The notes beneath the pieces were generated by a model. That model searched no databases and was not told the origin of the DNA. It worked only from the letters and a program-made list of their open reading frames with translations. From assembly GCA_027596075.1 (NCBI GenBank), contig JADGJC010000018.1, positions 62,001 through 126,000 on the forward strand: DNA of 64,000 nt, read 5' to 3'. The position numbers and the translations under genes are program-made. The DNA is from Rhizophlyctis rosea (taxonomy: Eukaryota > Chytridiomycota > Chytridiomycetes > Rhizophlyctidales > Rhizophlyctidaceae). This document shows, one piece after another, positions 1 to 13,020 of this stretch; within the stretch, counting starts at the first letter, position 1, and every line of letters starts with the position of its first letter.

Positions 1-114
1 GCGCCATTTCACAGATTTTGGAGGTTTCACTCAAGAGTCAAACTCGACTCTCCCACAGACCTTTTCACAAACACCCACCCCACAGATCATTACATCGCCT
101 GTTGGTTTGCTGAG

Positions 115-2221
115 ATGTCCAGCAATACACTTCGTCTGTGCCGGTTCCTCCTGACTGAGCATTTTGGGGACATTGTGGAGGTACCGCCTGTCTCGTCTGA
201 CTCAACACGGTTTGGTGAACTCTAAGCAAGGTTTTCAGAAAGTTGCCCGAGCACTCCTTGCACGCGGGCGGTCAAAGTTTGTCCAGCTGAGGCAGGAGTG
301 CAAACTGAACCCGAAGTTCATCAGAGAAAGCTTGTTCGTCCTAATCCAACACAACCTGGTGGTCTACGCTGAAGTGCCAGAAGGCAGTCAGTATGTCGTG
401 TATTATCAGGCGGAAGTCCAAAACATCTTGCTGCTAGACCGATATCCAGCATATATTAAGGTAGCAAAAGATCTTTATGGACAGCAGGTGAGATATCAAT
501 TGCTCGTGGTTAATTGTCGCCCATGAAGCAACCACGTTAAACTTTACGTTCGTAGGCAGCTGAAATCGTAACAGAGATTTTGCGAAATGGCCGCGTGAAC
601 TGCCCATTTCTTGCCGGACCGCACTCCCTAAACCTGCCTGTGGAGAACTTCAGCGAGACTTTCGCCCAGCTCGTTCAAAACCGATTCCTCACCCGGGTCA
701 CGGAGCGCGACGGTCTTGCTCTTGCGGATAGAGAAATGGCGGAGGAGGCTGAGGCGGTCAATTTGAATAAGGGTTTTAATCTGACGGCGAAGGAGAAGAA
801 GAAGTTGCAAGAAGAGCAGGCTGCGAAACGAGCGAGGGAGTATGATGATTCCGTTAGCACTGGCCAGGTTTGTATTTCGATTAAGGACCTTCGTAACGTT
901 CAGCGTGCTCACGAATCCCTAGAAACGACGAGTGGTGCTAGATTATGATGAGATGTCCAATAAGGTTGGCATGACATTGGTGATGATTGCTGCTGGAACT
1001 TCCTCTTAATCCATCATGTGCGTTTTACAGAAACAAGCGGATGAGTCGCTGGAGCTTTGTGCGGTATGTCTTGTCGCAATGGCGACTGAACTCGGAGGAT
1101 TGACCTGAGAAGGCAGGATGAACACTATTATCGAGTGCATTATTCACGCTTTCATGCCCATTTACGGACTGAGGTGAGAAAGTTTGAATACTCTGGGCAG
1201 GCACAACACAAGCTTATGAGAAATCTTCCAGAATGTAGCAAAGTTGGCAGAGACGCGGCTCAACAACGCTGCTGGGGAAGTAATGAGGCAGCTACTGCGG
1301 TGCACCGAGTTGAAGACGCGAGATTTCAAGGAGCAGGTGAAGACTGGTAAGGATGCGCTTTCATCAATTCAATGCGACCACTAGACTCAACAGCAGCCCA
1401 ACAGAACCGGTTACAACCATGATGGTGCAACGAGAGTTGCCTGCGGACATCGACCTAGCTATCGAAGGGCCTTCCAGTGGCAACAAGTTGTTGGAGTACA
1501 TGGAGACGCTTGCGGACGGATCGGAAGGGCTCCTGCAGAAGACGGGAGAGGGTGGAGGAGGGTCTTACTGTTGCCCCATCCGCGATGTAGTTTCAAAGTT
1601 GAAGCAGCGGATCATCGAGAACATCATTGTGGAACGGTTTGGAGATACACATAAGCGGATATGGAGACTATTGCTGATGAAGGAGAAGCTCGATGAAAAG
1701 CAGGTGTGTCGGCGGAGTTCCAGTTCAAGGATGAGAACATGCATTGATTCACGAATTCGCTGCCAGGTCACGAAAATGGCAATGGTACCGACCAAAGAGG
1801 CCCGACGATGCCTGTTCGATCTGCACAATGCTGGCTTCATTTTCATCCAAGTGCGTTCATTTTGACTTTGTGGATCAAGGAAGTTGACTAATAACTTTAA
1901 GGATAGGACGTACCGAGGACGACGGACCATTCCCCAGCAAAGACATTCTTCTTGTTTTACGTCTCCATCCCCCTCACCGTCAATCATCTCATTCAAAGTC
2001 TTTATCGTACGTTGGCAAATGTGAAGCAGCGCCGGCTGGCAGAAGTGGCCGGACGAGCACAGCTGCTTGACAAATCGCAGCGAACAGATATCCTGAGTGG
2101 GGAGGCACACTTGTCGGAGCAGGAAACGCGCCGACTGGCGGCATTGACCGCGGTGATCAAGCGGCTTAGGGGTAGTGAATCGAGGCTCGATGGTATGCTG
2201 TTGGTACTCAGAGATTGTTGA
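115..2221 (+). CDS. RPC3: DNA-directed RNA polymerase III subunit RPC3 (Rpc82/POLR3C)
   Basis: This is the Pol III-specific winged-helix subunit of the RPC3-RPC6-RPC7 trimer that acts at promoter opening for tRNA and 5S genes in the nucleus. The start at 115 gives MSSNTLRLCRFLLTEHFGDI, the family's usual N-terminus. Exons 115-180, 239-487 and 556-867 join in frame and encode KVARALLARGR and RESLFVLIQHNLV, the first winged-helix block. Later exons carry an acidic/lysine-rich linker, the segment NVAKLAETRLNNAAGE, and a final exon ending in RGSESRLDGMLLVLRDC. Introns are about 60-150 nt with GT-AG ends. Family assignment is firm; some internal exon borders between 870 and 1950 are approximate. 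ELP3 follows on the same strand after a 960-bp gap. Confidence 0.9.
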
Positions 2222-3185
2222 GTAGTGGGCAGATGAGGTAGAAGTCGTAGCGCATGAGGGGTAGATTGTACATAAGACGACATTCGCAGCATTGCAGAAG
2301 CTTGCGGTTGCACATAGTAGAGTGATAGCTAGGAATTAAATTAAGTAAGAGTCTATATACATGGTGTGTATCAATCTTCAAAATCTGGCTTTTGAAAGTG
2401 TGACGCTCTTTTCCAAGGTTCGTAATTGCACTTGGCCCTGACTTAGTAATGTTTGTATTCTGTCCTTCAGCGGAACGGTTAGCACTATCGGCTACCATGA
2501 CGGACTCGCGAAGCACGTTACCGGATTCGTTTCATGCCGAAACTTTTCAAAGTCTGAACGCGCCCACTGTCGTATATCTTTGGCGTCCGCTTTCTCCAAG
2601 TCTGAACGGTCGACAAGTCTGTCAGTCTGGAAGCCAGGAGGGAGTTGCAGCTTTCAGCCCTTACATCGGGTGTTTCTCAAAATGTCACGGTATAGCCTCA
2701 GTACCCTCTGCCTGGTCAAAAACTATGAAGTCGTCAAAAACACATAAGCGCTTCCACTGGGTAGAACGGTTTTTTTACCCGGTCCAGTGACAAGATAGGC
2801 CCTCTGTTTTTGGCCAGCGCCGCCAGACGAGAAGCCTTATTGCTGGACATTACTTCCAGCCGAGTCGAACTATAGTTGTTTATGGTTTGTTTGCCTGTAG
2901 GTCATAGCTCAAAAATAAAGGTCTTTAACGTCATTGCTTGTGGGCGGAAATGATTGAAAAAACGCAAACCCATCTTGACCAGGATTTTAGCGAGATCCAA
3001 AAATACACAGGCGTATGTGGCTTGTACGTGGGGTTACACATAATTGTGTTCTCGACCACACCGTCACTTGTGCGTCCCGTGAATTGTTTACAAACTTTTT
3101 GACCTTCATTAGTTCCCGCATTCACTTTTTGTTCGGGTAAGTTGAGAACCGTGGAACTTCCACCTCGTCACTACGTCTCTACAGA
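2222..3185. other. Intergenic region RPC3-ELP3
   Basis: This 960-bp stretch holds only short open frames without recognisable domains. Its left end is the RPC3 3' flank with a TGTACATA octamer; its right end is the ELP3 promoter and leader. No tRNA or repeat was recognised. Confidence 0.6.
2267..2274 (+). promoter_or_regulatory. TGTANATA 3'-flank octamer of RPC3
   Basis: TGTACATA lies 46 nt after the RPC3 stop. It is one of nine exact TGTANATA matches found just downstream of stops in this window, a form that fits a Pumilio site or a UGUA-type poly(A) element. The function is inferred. Confidence 0.45.
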
Positions 3186-5379
3186 ATGGCGCCCTTCCAG
3201 CCCGCGCCCGACCAGGGAGCAAGCCTGGTGAAAACTTGCACAGAGGTGCGTGTTGCGCAAGTTTGTGCAACTAGTACAATGCTGTTATTTACCGATACCA
3301 CTTATAGATTGTGAACGAGCTCATAGTGGCAGTCAAAGAAGGAAGAGACGTTAACCTCAGCGGCATCAAGGGAAAAGTGGGGAAGAAGTATGGTTTGAAG
3401 ACGCAGCCGAAGCTGGTAGACATTATTGCCGCCATTCCTGAGCAATACAAGCCAGTCCTTCTACCGAAGTTGAGGGCAAAGCCCGTTCGAACGGCCTCAG
3501 GGGTGAGTTTGAAAGCGTTCAGGAATCTTTCGGAAACCCTTCCTCACTCGAACTACATTGCAGATAGCAGTCGTTGCAGTTATGTGCAAACCCCACCGCT
3601 GCCCTCATATCGCGATGACTGGGAACATTTGCGTGTGAGTAGGGAATGCGGTGCTTGTGGTGAGAGGTCTTGGCTCTTTCGACTAACATGGCCAAAAAGA
3701 TATTGTCCAGGAGGACCGGACTCAGATTTCGAATATTCCACACAATCGTACACCGGTTACGAGCCGACCAGTATGCGTGCAATCCGCGCGCGGTACAATC
3801 CGTATGAGCAGGCTCGTGGCCGTGTGGACCAGTTGAAGAGTTTGGGGCACGATGTTGATAAGGTTGAATATATCATCATGGGTGGGACCTTCATGTCACT
3901 GGCGGAAGAATACCGGAACTGGTTCATCTCCAACCTCCATGACGCACTTTCTGGGCACACCAGCAACGATGTCGATGAAGCGGTCAGGTAAGAGGACATT
4001 GTCTTCAATTCGTTTGATGTGTTTAGCACTAACCAAACCCTTCTCTCATATAGATTTTCAGAGCAAAGTGAAACCAAGTGTATCGGTATCACCATCGAAA
4101 CACGACCTGATTACTGTCTTAAACCTCATCTGAGTCAAATGCTGCGTTATGGTTGTACACGATTGGAGATTGGTGTTCAAAGTGTTTATGAGGACGTAGC
4201 TCGGGACACCAATAGGTTTGTACTTCATATCTTGGAAGCCTATGGAACCACACTCTAATGAGCGCGCGCTTCAGAGGACACACAGTGCGAGCAGTGACTG
4301 AATCTTTCCAACTGGCGAAGGACGCTGGTTACAAAGTCGTTGCACATATGATGCCGGATCTACCTAACGTGGGCATGGAACGTGATATGGACCAATTTAA
4401 GGAGTATTTTGAGAATCCTGCCTTCCGCTCCGATGGGCTAAAGCTCTATCCCACTCTTGTTATCCGTGGAACTGGTAGGGTTGAACTCCGTTTGATTTGA
4501 ATTTCAATGGCGATTGACAGTGTATCATATAGGATTGTATGAGCTCTGGCGGACAGGACGGTACCGCAACTACGCGCCCGAGGCTCTTGTAGATCTAATT
4601 GCTAGGATCATGGCTTTGGTGCCGCCATGGACTCGAGTGTATCGTGTTCAGAGGTAAGCTTATTGAATTCTGTTCCTTTGAAAGACAAGTGTTGATGAGT
4701 CGGATGCACAGAGATATCCCCATGCCCCTGGTTACCTCTGGTGTCGAGTACGGAAATTTGCGTGAGATGGCTCTGAATAGGATGAAGGACCTGGGGACGG
4801 AGTGTCGGGATGTGCGAACCAGGGAAGTGGGTATCCAGGATATCCATAACAAAGTACAGCCGGATCAGGTAAATGCTGAAGTCGTTGGGGTGGTTCACAA
4901 ATCTCTGAAAGCTAACACATGTGTTCAAAGGTGGAACTCATTCGCCGGGACTATACCGCAAACGGTGGCTGGGAAACGTTCCTTTCATACGAAGATCCGC
5001 ATCAGGATATTTTGATTGGACTCTTGAGATTGCGAAAGTGTAGTGAGGCGACCTTCCGACCTGAGCTGAAGGTCGGACAGTGCTCGATTGTGCGGGAGCT
5101 CCATGTGTATGGAAGTGTTGTTCCGATTCACAATCGCGATCCCACGAAGTTCCAACATCAAGGATTCGGAACACTACTGATGGAGGAGGCGGAGCGGATA
5201 GCGAGGGAGGAGCATGGCAGTGTGAAGCTTGCGGTTATCGCAGGTGGGTTATCGATTTGGTACTTTGGGTTATTCATCGAAATCTAAATTGATGCTTTGC
5301 AGGTGTTGGAACGCGCCACTATTACCGGAAGCTTGGATATGAGCTTGATGGTCCGTACATGTCGAAAATGCTGATTTGA
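3186..5379 (+). CDS. ELP3: Elongator complex catalytic subunit Elp3
   Basis: Elp3 is the radical-SAM/acetyltransferase subunit of Elongator, which modifies wobble uridine (cm5U) of tRNAs. The start gives [18 protein letters not shown]. After a first intron comes the N-terminal tRNA-binding region ([20 protein letters not shown]). The radical-SAM core contains [19 protein letters not shown], whose cysteines form the 4Fe-4S cluster; this stretch only assembles after splicing out an intron starting at GTGAGTAGGG. Next come GGTFMSL and [11 protein letters not shown]. The C-terminal GNAT domain shows [20 protein letters not shown] and ends in [20 protein letters not shown]. At least six introns are present. 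All key motifs look intact, and the expected length is near 550 residues. Confidence 0.95.
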
Positions 5380-5409
5380 TCAGTACCCGTGCGTTCCATG
5401 CCATTCTAC

Positions 5410-5417
5410 TGTATATA
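5410..5417 (+). promoter_or_regulatory. TGTANATA 3'-flank octamer of ELP3
   Basis: TGTATATA lies 31 nt after the ELP3 stop and is part of the recurrent 3'-flank octamer set. Whether it acts in mRNA control or in poly(A)-site choice is not shown by the sequence. Confidence 0.45.
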
Positions 5418-5627
5418 ATTGTTACATATTGATGTAAGTTAATACCATATCATAAATACACCTTGACAGTCCAGTTGTGGCTTTCATTGCTGCGGTGGCA
5501 CAGCATGTCGAAATGAAATGGTCACACAGAACGCGTTCATCCCCTTTCACTCCCTTGCGCAGTGCAACCCCTCACCAAAAAAGATGATCCACTTGAATTT
5601 GAATCCACACGATCTTCCATTGTAATA

Positions 5628-8600
5628 ATGATTTCTACGCAGGACGTCAAAGGAAAAACCGGTGCCGGTGAACTTTTGGTGGTGAGTGAGTATAATGCTT
5701 TCAATTTTTTGCTGACACAATCATTTTTCGTGATCGTGCTCACACTCTCACAGTCCACACAACAAGCCATTGAACAGGGACGATGGGATGAGGCCGACAA
5801 GTATGCACTTATCTTCAGTGAGCAGCGTGATAAATTTTACTTTGCTGATAGTTATTCAGAAAGCTCGATAACATCTTTCGGCAAAATCCAACCCCAGGAA
5901 GTCCATTGTACGCAAGGTGCGTTTCACTCGTGCCTCATCTTCCATCTGACGAGCAATCTGACGCGACTCCACTTGATGGCACTCATAGAGCGATCATTTA
6001 CCAGGCTCTTGCAACTACAAAAACAACTCCCGGAAAACACAATGCAGTAGTTTCCACAGTACCAAAGGAGGTCACAGTTGCGACCAAAACATTATCCACC
6101 CTCATAAGCGCAGCTTCTGTAACAAATGAAGACCTGTACAACGCTTCAGTGGCTTTGGTCGATATCAGTCGTCCATATTTAGGGACTGATGGGGGCCCCT
6201 TTCTCGAAGCCCTGGAAAGCTTTGTGAAAGCTCTGGAAGATCGGAACGATGAAGATATCGAATGGAGGGCGTTCCTACATCGAGCTATAGGCAAGATTCT
6301 CCTCCAACAAAACCGAAACGCTGACGCCATCAAACACCTGCGACAAACAGTGTCATTATCTGAATCGCGGCCTGAATTGCGATCCTCGCTGCTGCCTTTA
6401 TATCAGTTGTTACTCTCGATTGATCCAAAAACGCCTCCAACCAAAAGCGATCAGACCTACCGGATGATCAGCTTGCTTAAGCAGGCTAAATCGATAGGAC
6501 CAGGGAATGATACGAAATTCAATCAGTTAATTGCGGAGTTGGAGGGGTTGCTGTTTCCAAGGGAGGATCGTAAAAAGTCAGCTGGGTCGAAATTATTGGA
6601 TGTTGGAGATATCGCGGTGGAGCTAGCAAAAGAGGCTTTGAATAGAGGGATGGCGGATGTTGCGGAAAGGGTCTTGCAACAAGTAGATGAGAAAGGGTTG
6701 GATTCTTCTGTGGCAAACCGAAGAAGGCTTGTCAGTATCGGACTGAAGCTTCAACGCACGAGCTCTGACCTTATCTCACGGCAGAAGGTGGTGACAGACG
6801 CAATGACTGGGCTCCAATCCATTATACAATCTGCTCTCATGTTAGATGATGCTCAAATCACGGTGGAAGCATGTATAACACTGTGGGACCTGGTGACGAA
6901 GATGGAAAAGGGACGCACTGTAGTATCATGTCTAAAAATGATGGCCGATGCCCTCGAGACTGTTAGGGCGGGACCTCCAACCTTGAGGAGCAGAATCCAT
7001 TACGAGCTAGCAGACCACTTCGGATCGACCAATCTTCTTACTGTGGCGTTGCAGCATATGCAGAGGGCCATAGCGCTGTATCCTGCTGCGGATGATTTGA
7101 TGGAGGAGATGAGGGCTAAGTTGTACAAATTGGAGGTCACGACGAAGTCGCCGTTTGATCCTGCTTTGAGGAATGAATGGAAAGGTTTGTTTCATGGTAT
7201 ATATTGGTCTGATTTATGTGTGGTTACTGACTTCATCTTTAGCCCTGTCATTAGTTGCATCAATGCCAGCTGCCGATGGAAGTCCACATATTCTTGTTGA
7301 AGCGATGAGGTTGCTAGTCCCTGTATGTTGGATGGTTGGATGTCTCATTGCTGATTGTCGGTACTGAATAACATCCGACATTTTGCAGAACTACGAGTTG
7401 GATGACCAAGTTGCATTCGATATGGAAAGCGCGATCACACGATCTTACACCTTTCCATGGACAGACGAGGGAGCGGCTTCATCCCAGATTCGTCGAGAGA
7501 CGTTTATTTCCCTCCTGGAAGTCATGAAAGCCAGCCACTCTAGGATGCAAGCGGATTCACTGCCAACAAAACCGAAGCAAGCTGCAACAGATGTCAAGCG
7601 TCAGGTTTATGGGAAAATAGCCTATCAGAGTGCCAACTATTTGCTGGGCCAAGCTTGGGACGTGGACCTGGTAGTCAGCTACTTCAATGCTCAGTTATGC
7701 GAATCGGCAGCTGTAGCCGTGGAGTCGTTGCGTATGCTTACAGCTGAGGAATCGGAAAAGCTCTACCAGTACATTGCGGCCACCTTGGTGAAAGCTTTCG
7801 ACATCGCCTTGCCCTTACCAACCGACTGGAATCTACGTCAAACCGTCACGCTCGTGTGCAATTTCTACATGCGCTGTTCACCAGAAATGAGGCGGCTCAG
7901 TCTTTGGATCGAAACGTTTGAACACATTCATGGTAAACTGTCCGGGTCAGCCTTGAAGGATTCGACGATTTTCGTGACTTTATGCACCAGTTACGCTCAG
8001 GCATTGTTGGATATGGAGATGGACTCAAGGGAGGCACAACCGACGGACCGCCAAGCTGAGGACAAAGCTAAAGGGAAGCCTGGCAAGGCTGGGGGCAAAG
8101 CACCAGTTCGAGACGCTCCAAGTGCAACGTTGAAATTGGCAGAAGAGATTTGTAAAGCTGGGATGGAGAACAAGTCCACAGACCCTTCAATCAAATTTTC
8201 CTTGCTACAAGTTTGGAAAAGGCTATGTGACTTCAAGGGAGTGGGACCACCTGCGCTCTCCGACGGAACTATTCGGACGTGTGCGAGTATCCTTTCATTA
8301 GATAGTAGCAAAGATGCAAACCAGCAGATAGCACCGCTGATGAAGGAGCTGAAGGGATTTGATTTGGCGGGCGACATCCTCCTTCAACTATGGTTACATT
8401 TGATTCGATACCTGGCGGACACAAAACAGTGGGAGTTGGCTTTGGATGGGTTAGGGAGCGTTCAGACAGCTCTTCGTGGATGGCGACAATATTTTCCATC
8501 CGACATGGATTTCAAAGAATGGGTGGCAACCTTCGAATTAACCTGCGGCCAGGTCCTGGAATCAATGTCCTCCCAACGAACATTCGACACCCCAACCGGA

Positions 8601-11600
8601 ATGTGCATGCAAGCCATCGAGCACTTCATCAACGGCATCAACATCGCCTGCTCTTCCAAACCCCCCTCAACAGACCTAGTCTCCAGCGCCGTCAAAAGCT
8701 TCTGGAACGTCGTCGCCGCCCACATATCCGAAAAACGCCGCTTCGTCGACCCAATCCAAAACATCCTAAAATCAATCAGCAAAAGCAATATCCAAATCGA
8801 CCCACTCGCTTGTGACTACCTTTTCCGACTCTTGAAACTCGGTCTACACCAATGCAGCACCCAAAAGGATTTCACCACCGGTTTGAGGTTACTGGAATTT
8901 GCGGCCAAGGCGCTTCCGAAGAGCTTTCATCATGAGATCGCAGCGATGAAGATTATTTTCTTGGGTGGGAAGGACTTGGTGGCGGTCAATATCATTATTA
9001 AGGATGCGGAGGAGGAGTCGCAGTTGTGGAGGTCGTTGGCCAGGACGTTGAATGATCAGCATAAGAAGAGGGAGGCGTATGAGCAGGCGTTGCAGATTTT
9101 AGATAAGGCTGGGAATTTGACGCTCAAGAAGGTGGAGTTGATGATTGAGTATGCTCAGTCGCAGAGTCGGCAGGGGAATATGAAGCATGCTTTGGGAATG
9201 TTGGAGGAGGCGGAAGGGATTTGTATGTCGGCTGCGGAGAATGCGCAGACACAATTGGTGTTGATGAAAGTGTTGACGCTGCGGGCTATCCTTGTGGAGA
9301 GTCGACAGGAGCGTGTTTCTGGCTTGGATAATGCATTTACGCAGGTGGAGAATGTGGTGCGACAGTTGTTTGAGCGGGCGCAGCAGTTGGAGGTTCAGTA
9401 TAGGTCGCAGGGCGGTGGGAAGGCGAAAGGGAAGGGTGGACAGGCGGAGACGGAAATATTGCAGATGCCGGACATTGACCAGTGGGACGCTTTTGCATGG
9501 CCTGAAGCTTTGTCCAAAACCATGCACGAAGCAGATGACGGTATTACCTTGACTGCTCGATCGGTTGACAACTCCGATATCATGTGTTGGTTGCAGATAT
9601 TAGCCTCACAACTGATTAAATATGAGAAGCTGGCGATGAAATCTCTCCCGGTGGTTGCGTTGATGGACCTGATGAGCAGAACGTGTCTCGAAGATTCGCC
9701 CGAAACCCGTGAAGTGCAATCTGGTGTATCCATGTACTGGGCAACATCGTTAAATCACCTCGGATTCATCGACAACGCGCAGAAGAACTATAAGGCATCG
9801 CTGCCAACATTGGAAGCCAAGTGGGACATGAACCGCCTGACCGGATTATTTCCACTCAGGATTCCACGGATATGGGTTAGCAAGATGGAATGTTACCTTG
9901 CATGGGGCGATTTAGATGTAGCTAGACAGTACGCAACCAATTTCTCGGCCCTACCTGAATTGTTAAGCGACGATATCTTCGAAGCAACGGTTTTGGACGC
10001 ATTGGCGCTTACCGCCAGCGGGGAATTCAGTCAAAGCGATCAAATCCTGCAAACCATGAAGGATGCCGTCAATCCGCAAACCTTCATGCGTGTATCGTAC
10101 GCGTTGCTGCTGAACAAAGTAGGGATAGTGCGACTGAGTGAGCGGACTACGTCTGGGGTTGATGACTGTCTAGCATGTGTACGCTCGGTGTGTAGGAAGG
10201 CGGATTCACTCATGCAGACTGATCCATGGATGATGGAGTATTCGGATCATTTGTTGCGTATCGAGACGGACTTGTTGTTGCGGTTGTTGAAGACCGTGCC
10301 GGGGACGGAGGAAGTTGTGGCGGGGGTGCTTGACAAGCGTGTGGGGTATTTCAAGACCCTGAAGGATGCGGAGATGATGGGAGAGATTTTTATTGGGAAG
10401 GCGCGCGCGGTTCCGTTGGATGGTAAAGGTCAGAAGGCGGAGAGACGGAGGTTGCTGAGGTCTAGGGAGATTGTGATGGAGGGAAAGCAGCTTTTGGAGG
10501 ATGCTAGACGGCTGGATTCTGAGATTTACATGCGGGTGCTCCTACAGCTGGCATCTACTGAGCTAGAGATTGCGCTCTATAAAGATTTGCCGCCAAATAG
10601 TGGGCAGGTCCTGGATGTCATGGAACTATTGGATGCGATGGAAAATAAGGAGAAGGACGAGATGGAATGGCGAAGGTGGAAGGAGTTGAAAGTCAAAGCG
10701 TGCGATAATGCTGTCCAACTGTTACAACGCCACGAAGATAACGTGGTAGAAGGCAAAGGCACCCTCCATTACGTCCTCGGCATGGCCTTTCTAGAAAAGG
10801 GCGGCGGTCTCAAATCCGCCGGTCAAAGTCGCCAAGCGTCCGGCAACATGCTTAACCGTCGCCAATCCATGCATGCCTCTGCCATGGATAATCGAATCTT
10901 TGCAGAAGAACACCTGACAACCGCTTTGGAAATCGCGTGTGAAGAGATGAACTTCGAACGAATGGCGGTTATTGCGGAAGCATTCTTGACACGGAACCAT
11001 GATTTGGAACCAGCGGCGGCATTCAATCATTTGGCGCTCTTGCAAGGGACATCGGGGGCGACGTATTTGCAAAAGTTGTGGGAGGAGGTGAACGGGTATA
11101 TGGTTACATTGAAGACGTTGTCGAGGACGCCATACATTGATTTCCCGGGAATGCCGTTTTGGAAGGATTGTGTTCGAAATAGTTGAGTTTCTTTTTTTTC
11201 AGGGTGTATGACTACACATGGGGACAATGGCTGACCTTTGAATTGATGTCTCTTCAGCATTGCAAAAGTCTACAGTTCACCATATCAAGAATGACGCGAG
11301 CTACGGGAGGTGTCAGCTACCGCCTGATTTTGCATTTGCGGATTGGCCGGCGGTGAGTGGCTCTTTGGTATTGTTAGTACAATACTCGATGCAAACACTC
11401 ACACCTTGTGGTGTGCCAGACCTTACGAGTCCTGATCCTTCAACACTCATCGGATCGCTCCACACTTTTCGGTGGCCTGCTATGGCATAAAGGGGACGTT
11501 GCTAAAGGCAAGAAGGGAGACGATACCGTGACTGACGCTATGGTCACAAAGCTGAAAGTTGACTCACACGAGTTGGAACACATCCGGCAGAAGGTATATA

Positions 11601-13020
11601 TGTTTGGACGTTCCATGACTCTAGCACGATTTAATCGATTCTGACTCCACGAAATCAATCAATCGACTCCACGAAGATTCATTCCCACGATGATGACGCA
11701 ATGCGAATGTTGGAAGCTTACCTGAAACCCATCGTGGCAGCTCTAAACTTGGGTACGTGTAAGTCGTGCATTAAAGAGCAACACCCTTGAATCCAGAAAT
11801 AACTCCAATCAAGTAGATCAAGCAACATCAGACCGGCCAACAACATCGGCAGCACCCACGAAAAAGAAGGGCAAAAAAGAAAAAGACAAAGGAGAAGCTC
11901 CAGCGGAGGATAAGACTCATTACGTGCTTCTAACCGATGAATATTTGGAGGATTTGCCGTTGGAGGCTGTGTTGCCTGCTGTTTCTACTATCAAGTCCAT
12001 GAGTAGAGATTTTGGTATGGTGTCCTTGGTTGTTGAGAGTTAGGAAACGTGTAGCTGATGTGGTTTTTTGGCCGATTAGATTTGCATATTTTGCAAGAAC
12101 GGTTGCTTTCGCTGTCATCGGATACGGCTGTGGCGGAACCACCGAAGAAGAAGAAAGAGGAGAAAGTTGCGGAGGCGGATGGATCTGGACCGCAGGTGGA
12201 CAGTCTTAGCTGTTGAGTATTGCACCGTGTCTCTGCAGACGTCTGTTACCACCCTGCAACTAATGATTATTGTGCGGTTCCAGATTTCATCGACGGCACA
12301 TTGGGATTCACAAAGGGAGTGCAGAGCATCCTTGGACAATTGCCAAGTAATGATGTCGAGGGCACGTTCTCTAATTTAGAGCCTTCCGAGTGGTTGGATA
12401 TGATCAAGCGGAAGTCGTCGCATGTTTTCATTGGGGGAATGTTCCCAAAACGGTTGCTGGATACCATTGTGAAGGTTGATTTGCAAGGTAAGCATTTAGC
12501 TGCATAATCATGATGCCACCACACCGGCGGGAGGCTGATATCCATTGACCACTTCATACATTCCAGGCTTTCAAGTCTGCACAATCCTCGATACCGTCAT
12601 CACAACCAAAAAACGACCAGCACATTCTTTTGGGCGGATCAAAAAGCTGGCGGCCACGTTCAGTTTGTCAGGCGTCAATGCCGTGGTAGTGCCTTATGCG
12701 TTTTTGGGAGAGGAGGAAACAACCAATATGCTGCGACGGGTGGTGGAGGCGAATCCCAGTTTGGGTCGGACAATGGTTGATGGCAAGACCCCGCAGGGCG
12801 CGAATGCTTTTTGTATGTTTGGGTTGCCTCCAACATTCAGATGGAAAAGTTGAAGGCTTTCGAGTATGTACGGAGAGTGTTCCATTGTCAAACAGCGATG
12901 ATCGAAGCAGGAGATGTGATTGATCACATTCCGAAGCTTTCGGCGGGTATATTGTTCCCTTTTGTACACTTGCGGTTGGCAGGACAACGTTCCGATCTCA
13001 TCTCGTTCCCTGTACAATAA
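5628..13020 (+). CDS. CFAP46: Cilia- and flagella-associated protein 46 (axonemal central pair, C1d)
   Basis: CFAP46 is a very large helical-repeat (TPR-like) protein of the C1d projection of the flagellar central pair. The gene spans 7.4 kb, with one exon of about 3.8 kb (7387-11186), and predicts roughly 2200 residues, in the range of animal and algal CFAP46. Diagnostic stretches are DLYNASVALVDISRPYL near the N-terminus and, near the C-terminus, a block reading LTDEYLEDLPLEAV followed by STIKSMSRDFDLHIL, which resembles the conserved LPLE/SRDF block of the family. Low-complexity lysine-rich linkers occur near 8050-8110 and 11870-11900. An in-frame ATG at 5562 is an alternative start. The 3' end is unclear: the frame at 12810 stops after FGLPPTFRWKS, while the next frame continues as NIQMEKLKAFEYVRRVF. 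The last part overlaps the 3' end of enkurin on the other strand. Confidence 0.88.

Noticed and set aside
9099..9527. 142-codon minus-strand frame rich in Leu/His/Arg within CFAP46
   Set aside because: A shadow of the coiled coding strand; composition reflects the complement of Lys/Glu/Gln codons.
12814..12841. 28-nt GT...AG segment in CFAP46 as a micro-intron
   Set aside because: Removing it puts the downstream sequence in the wrong frame, so it does not explain the break.
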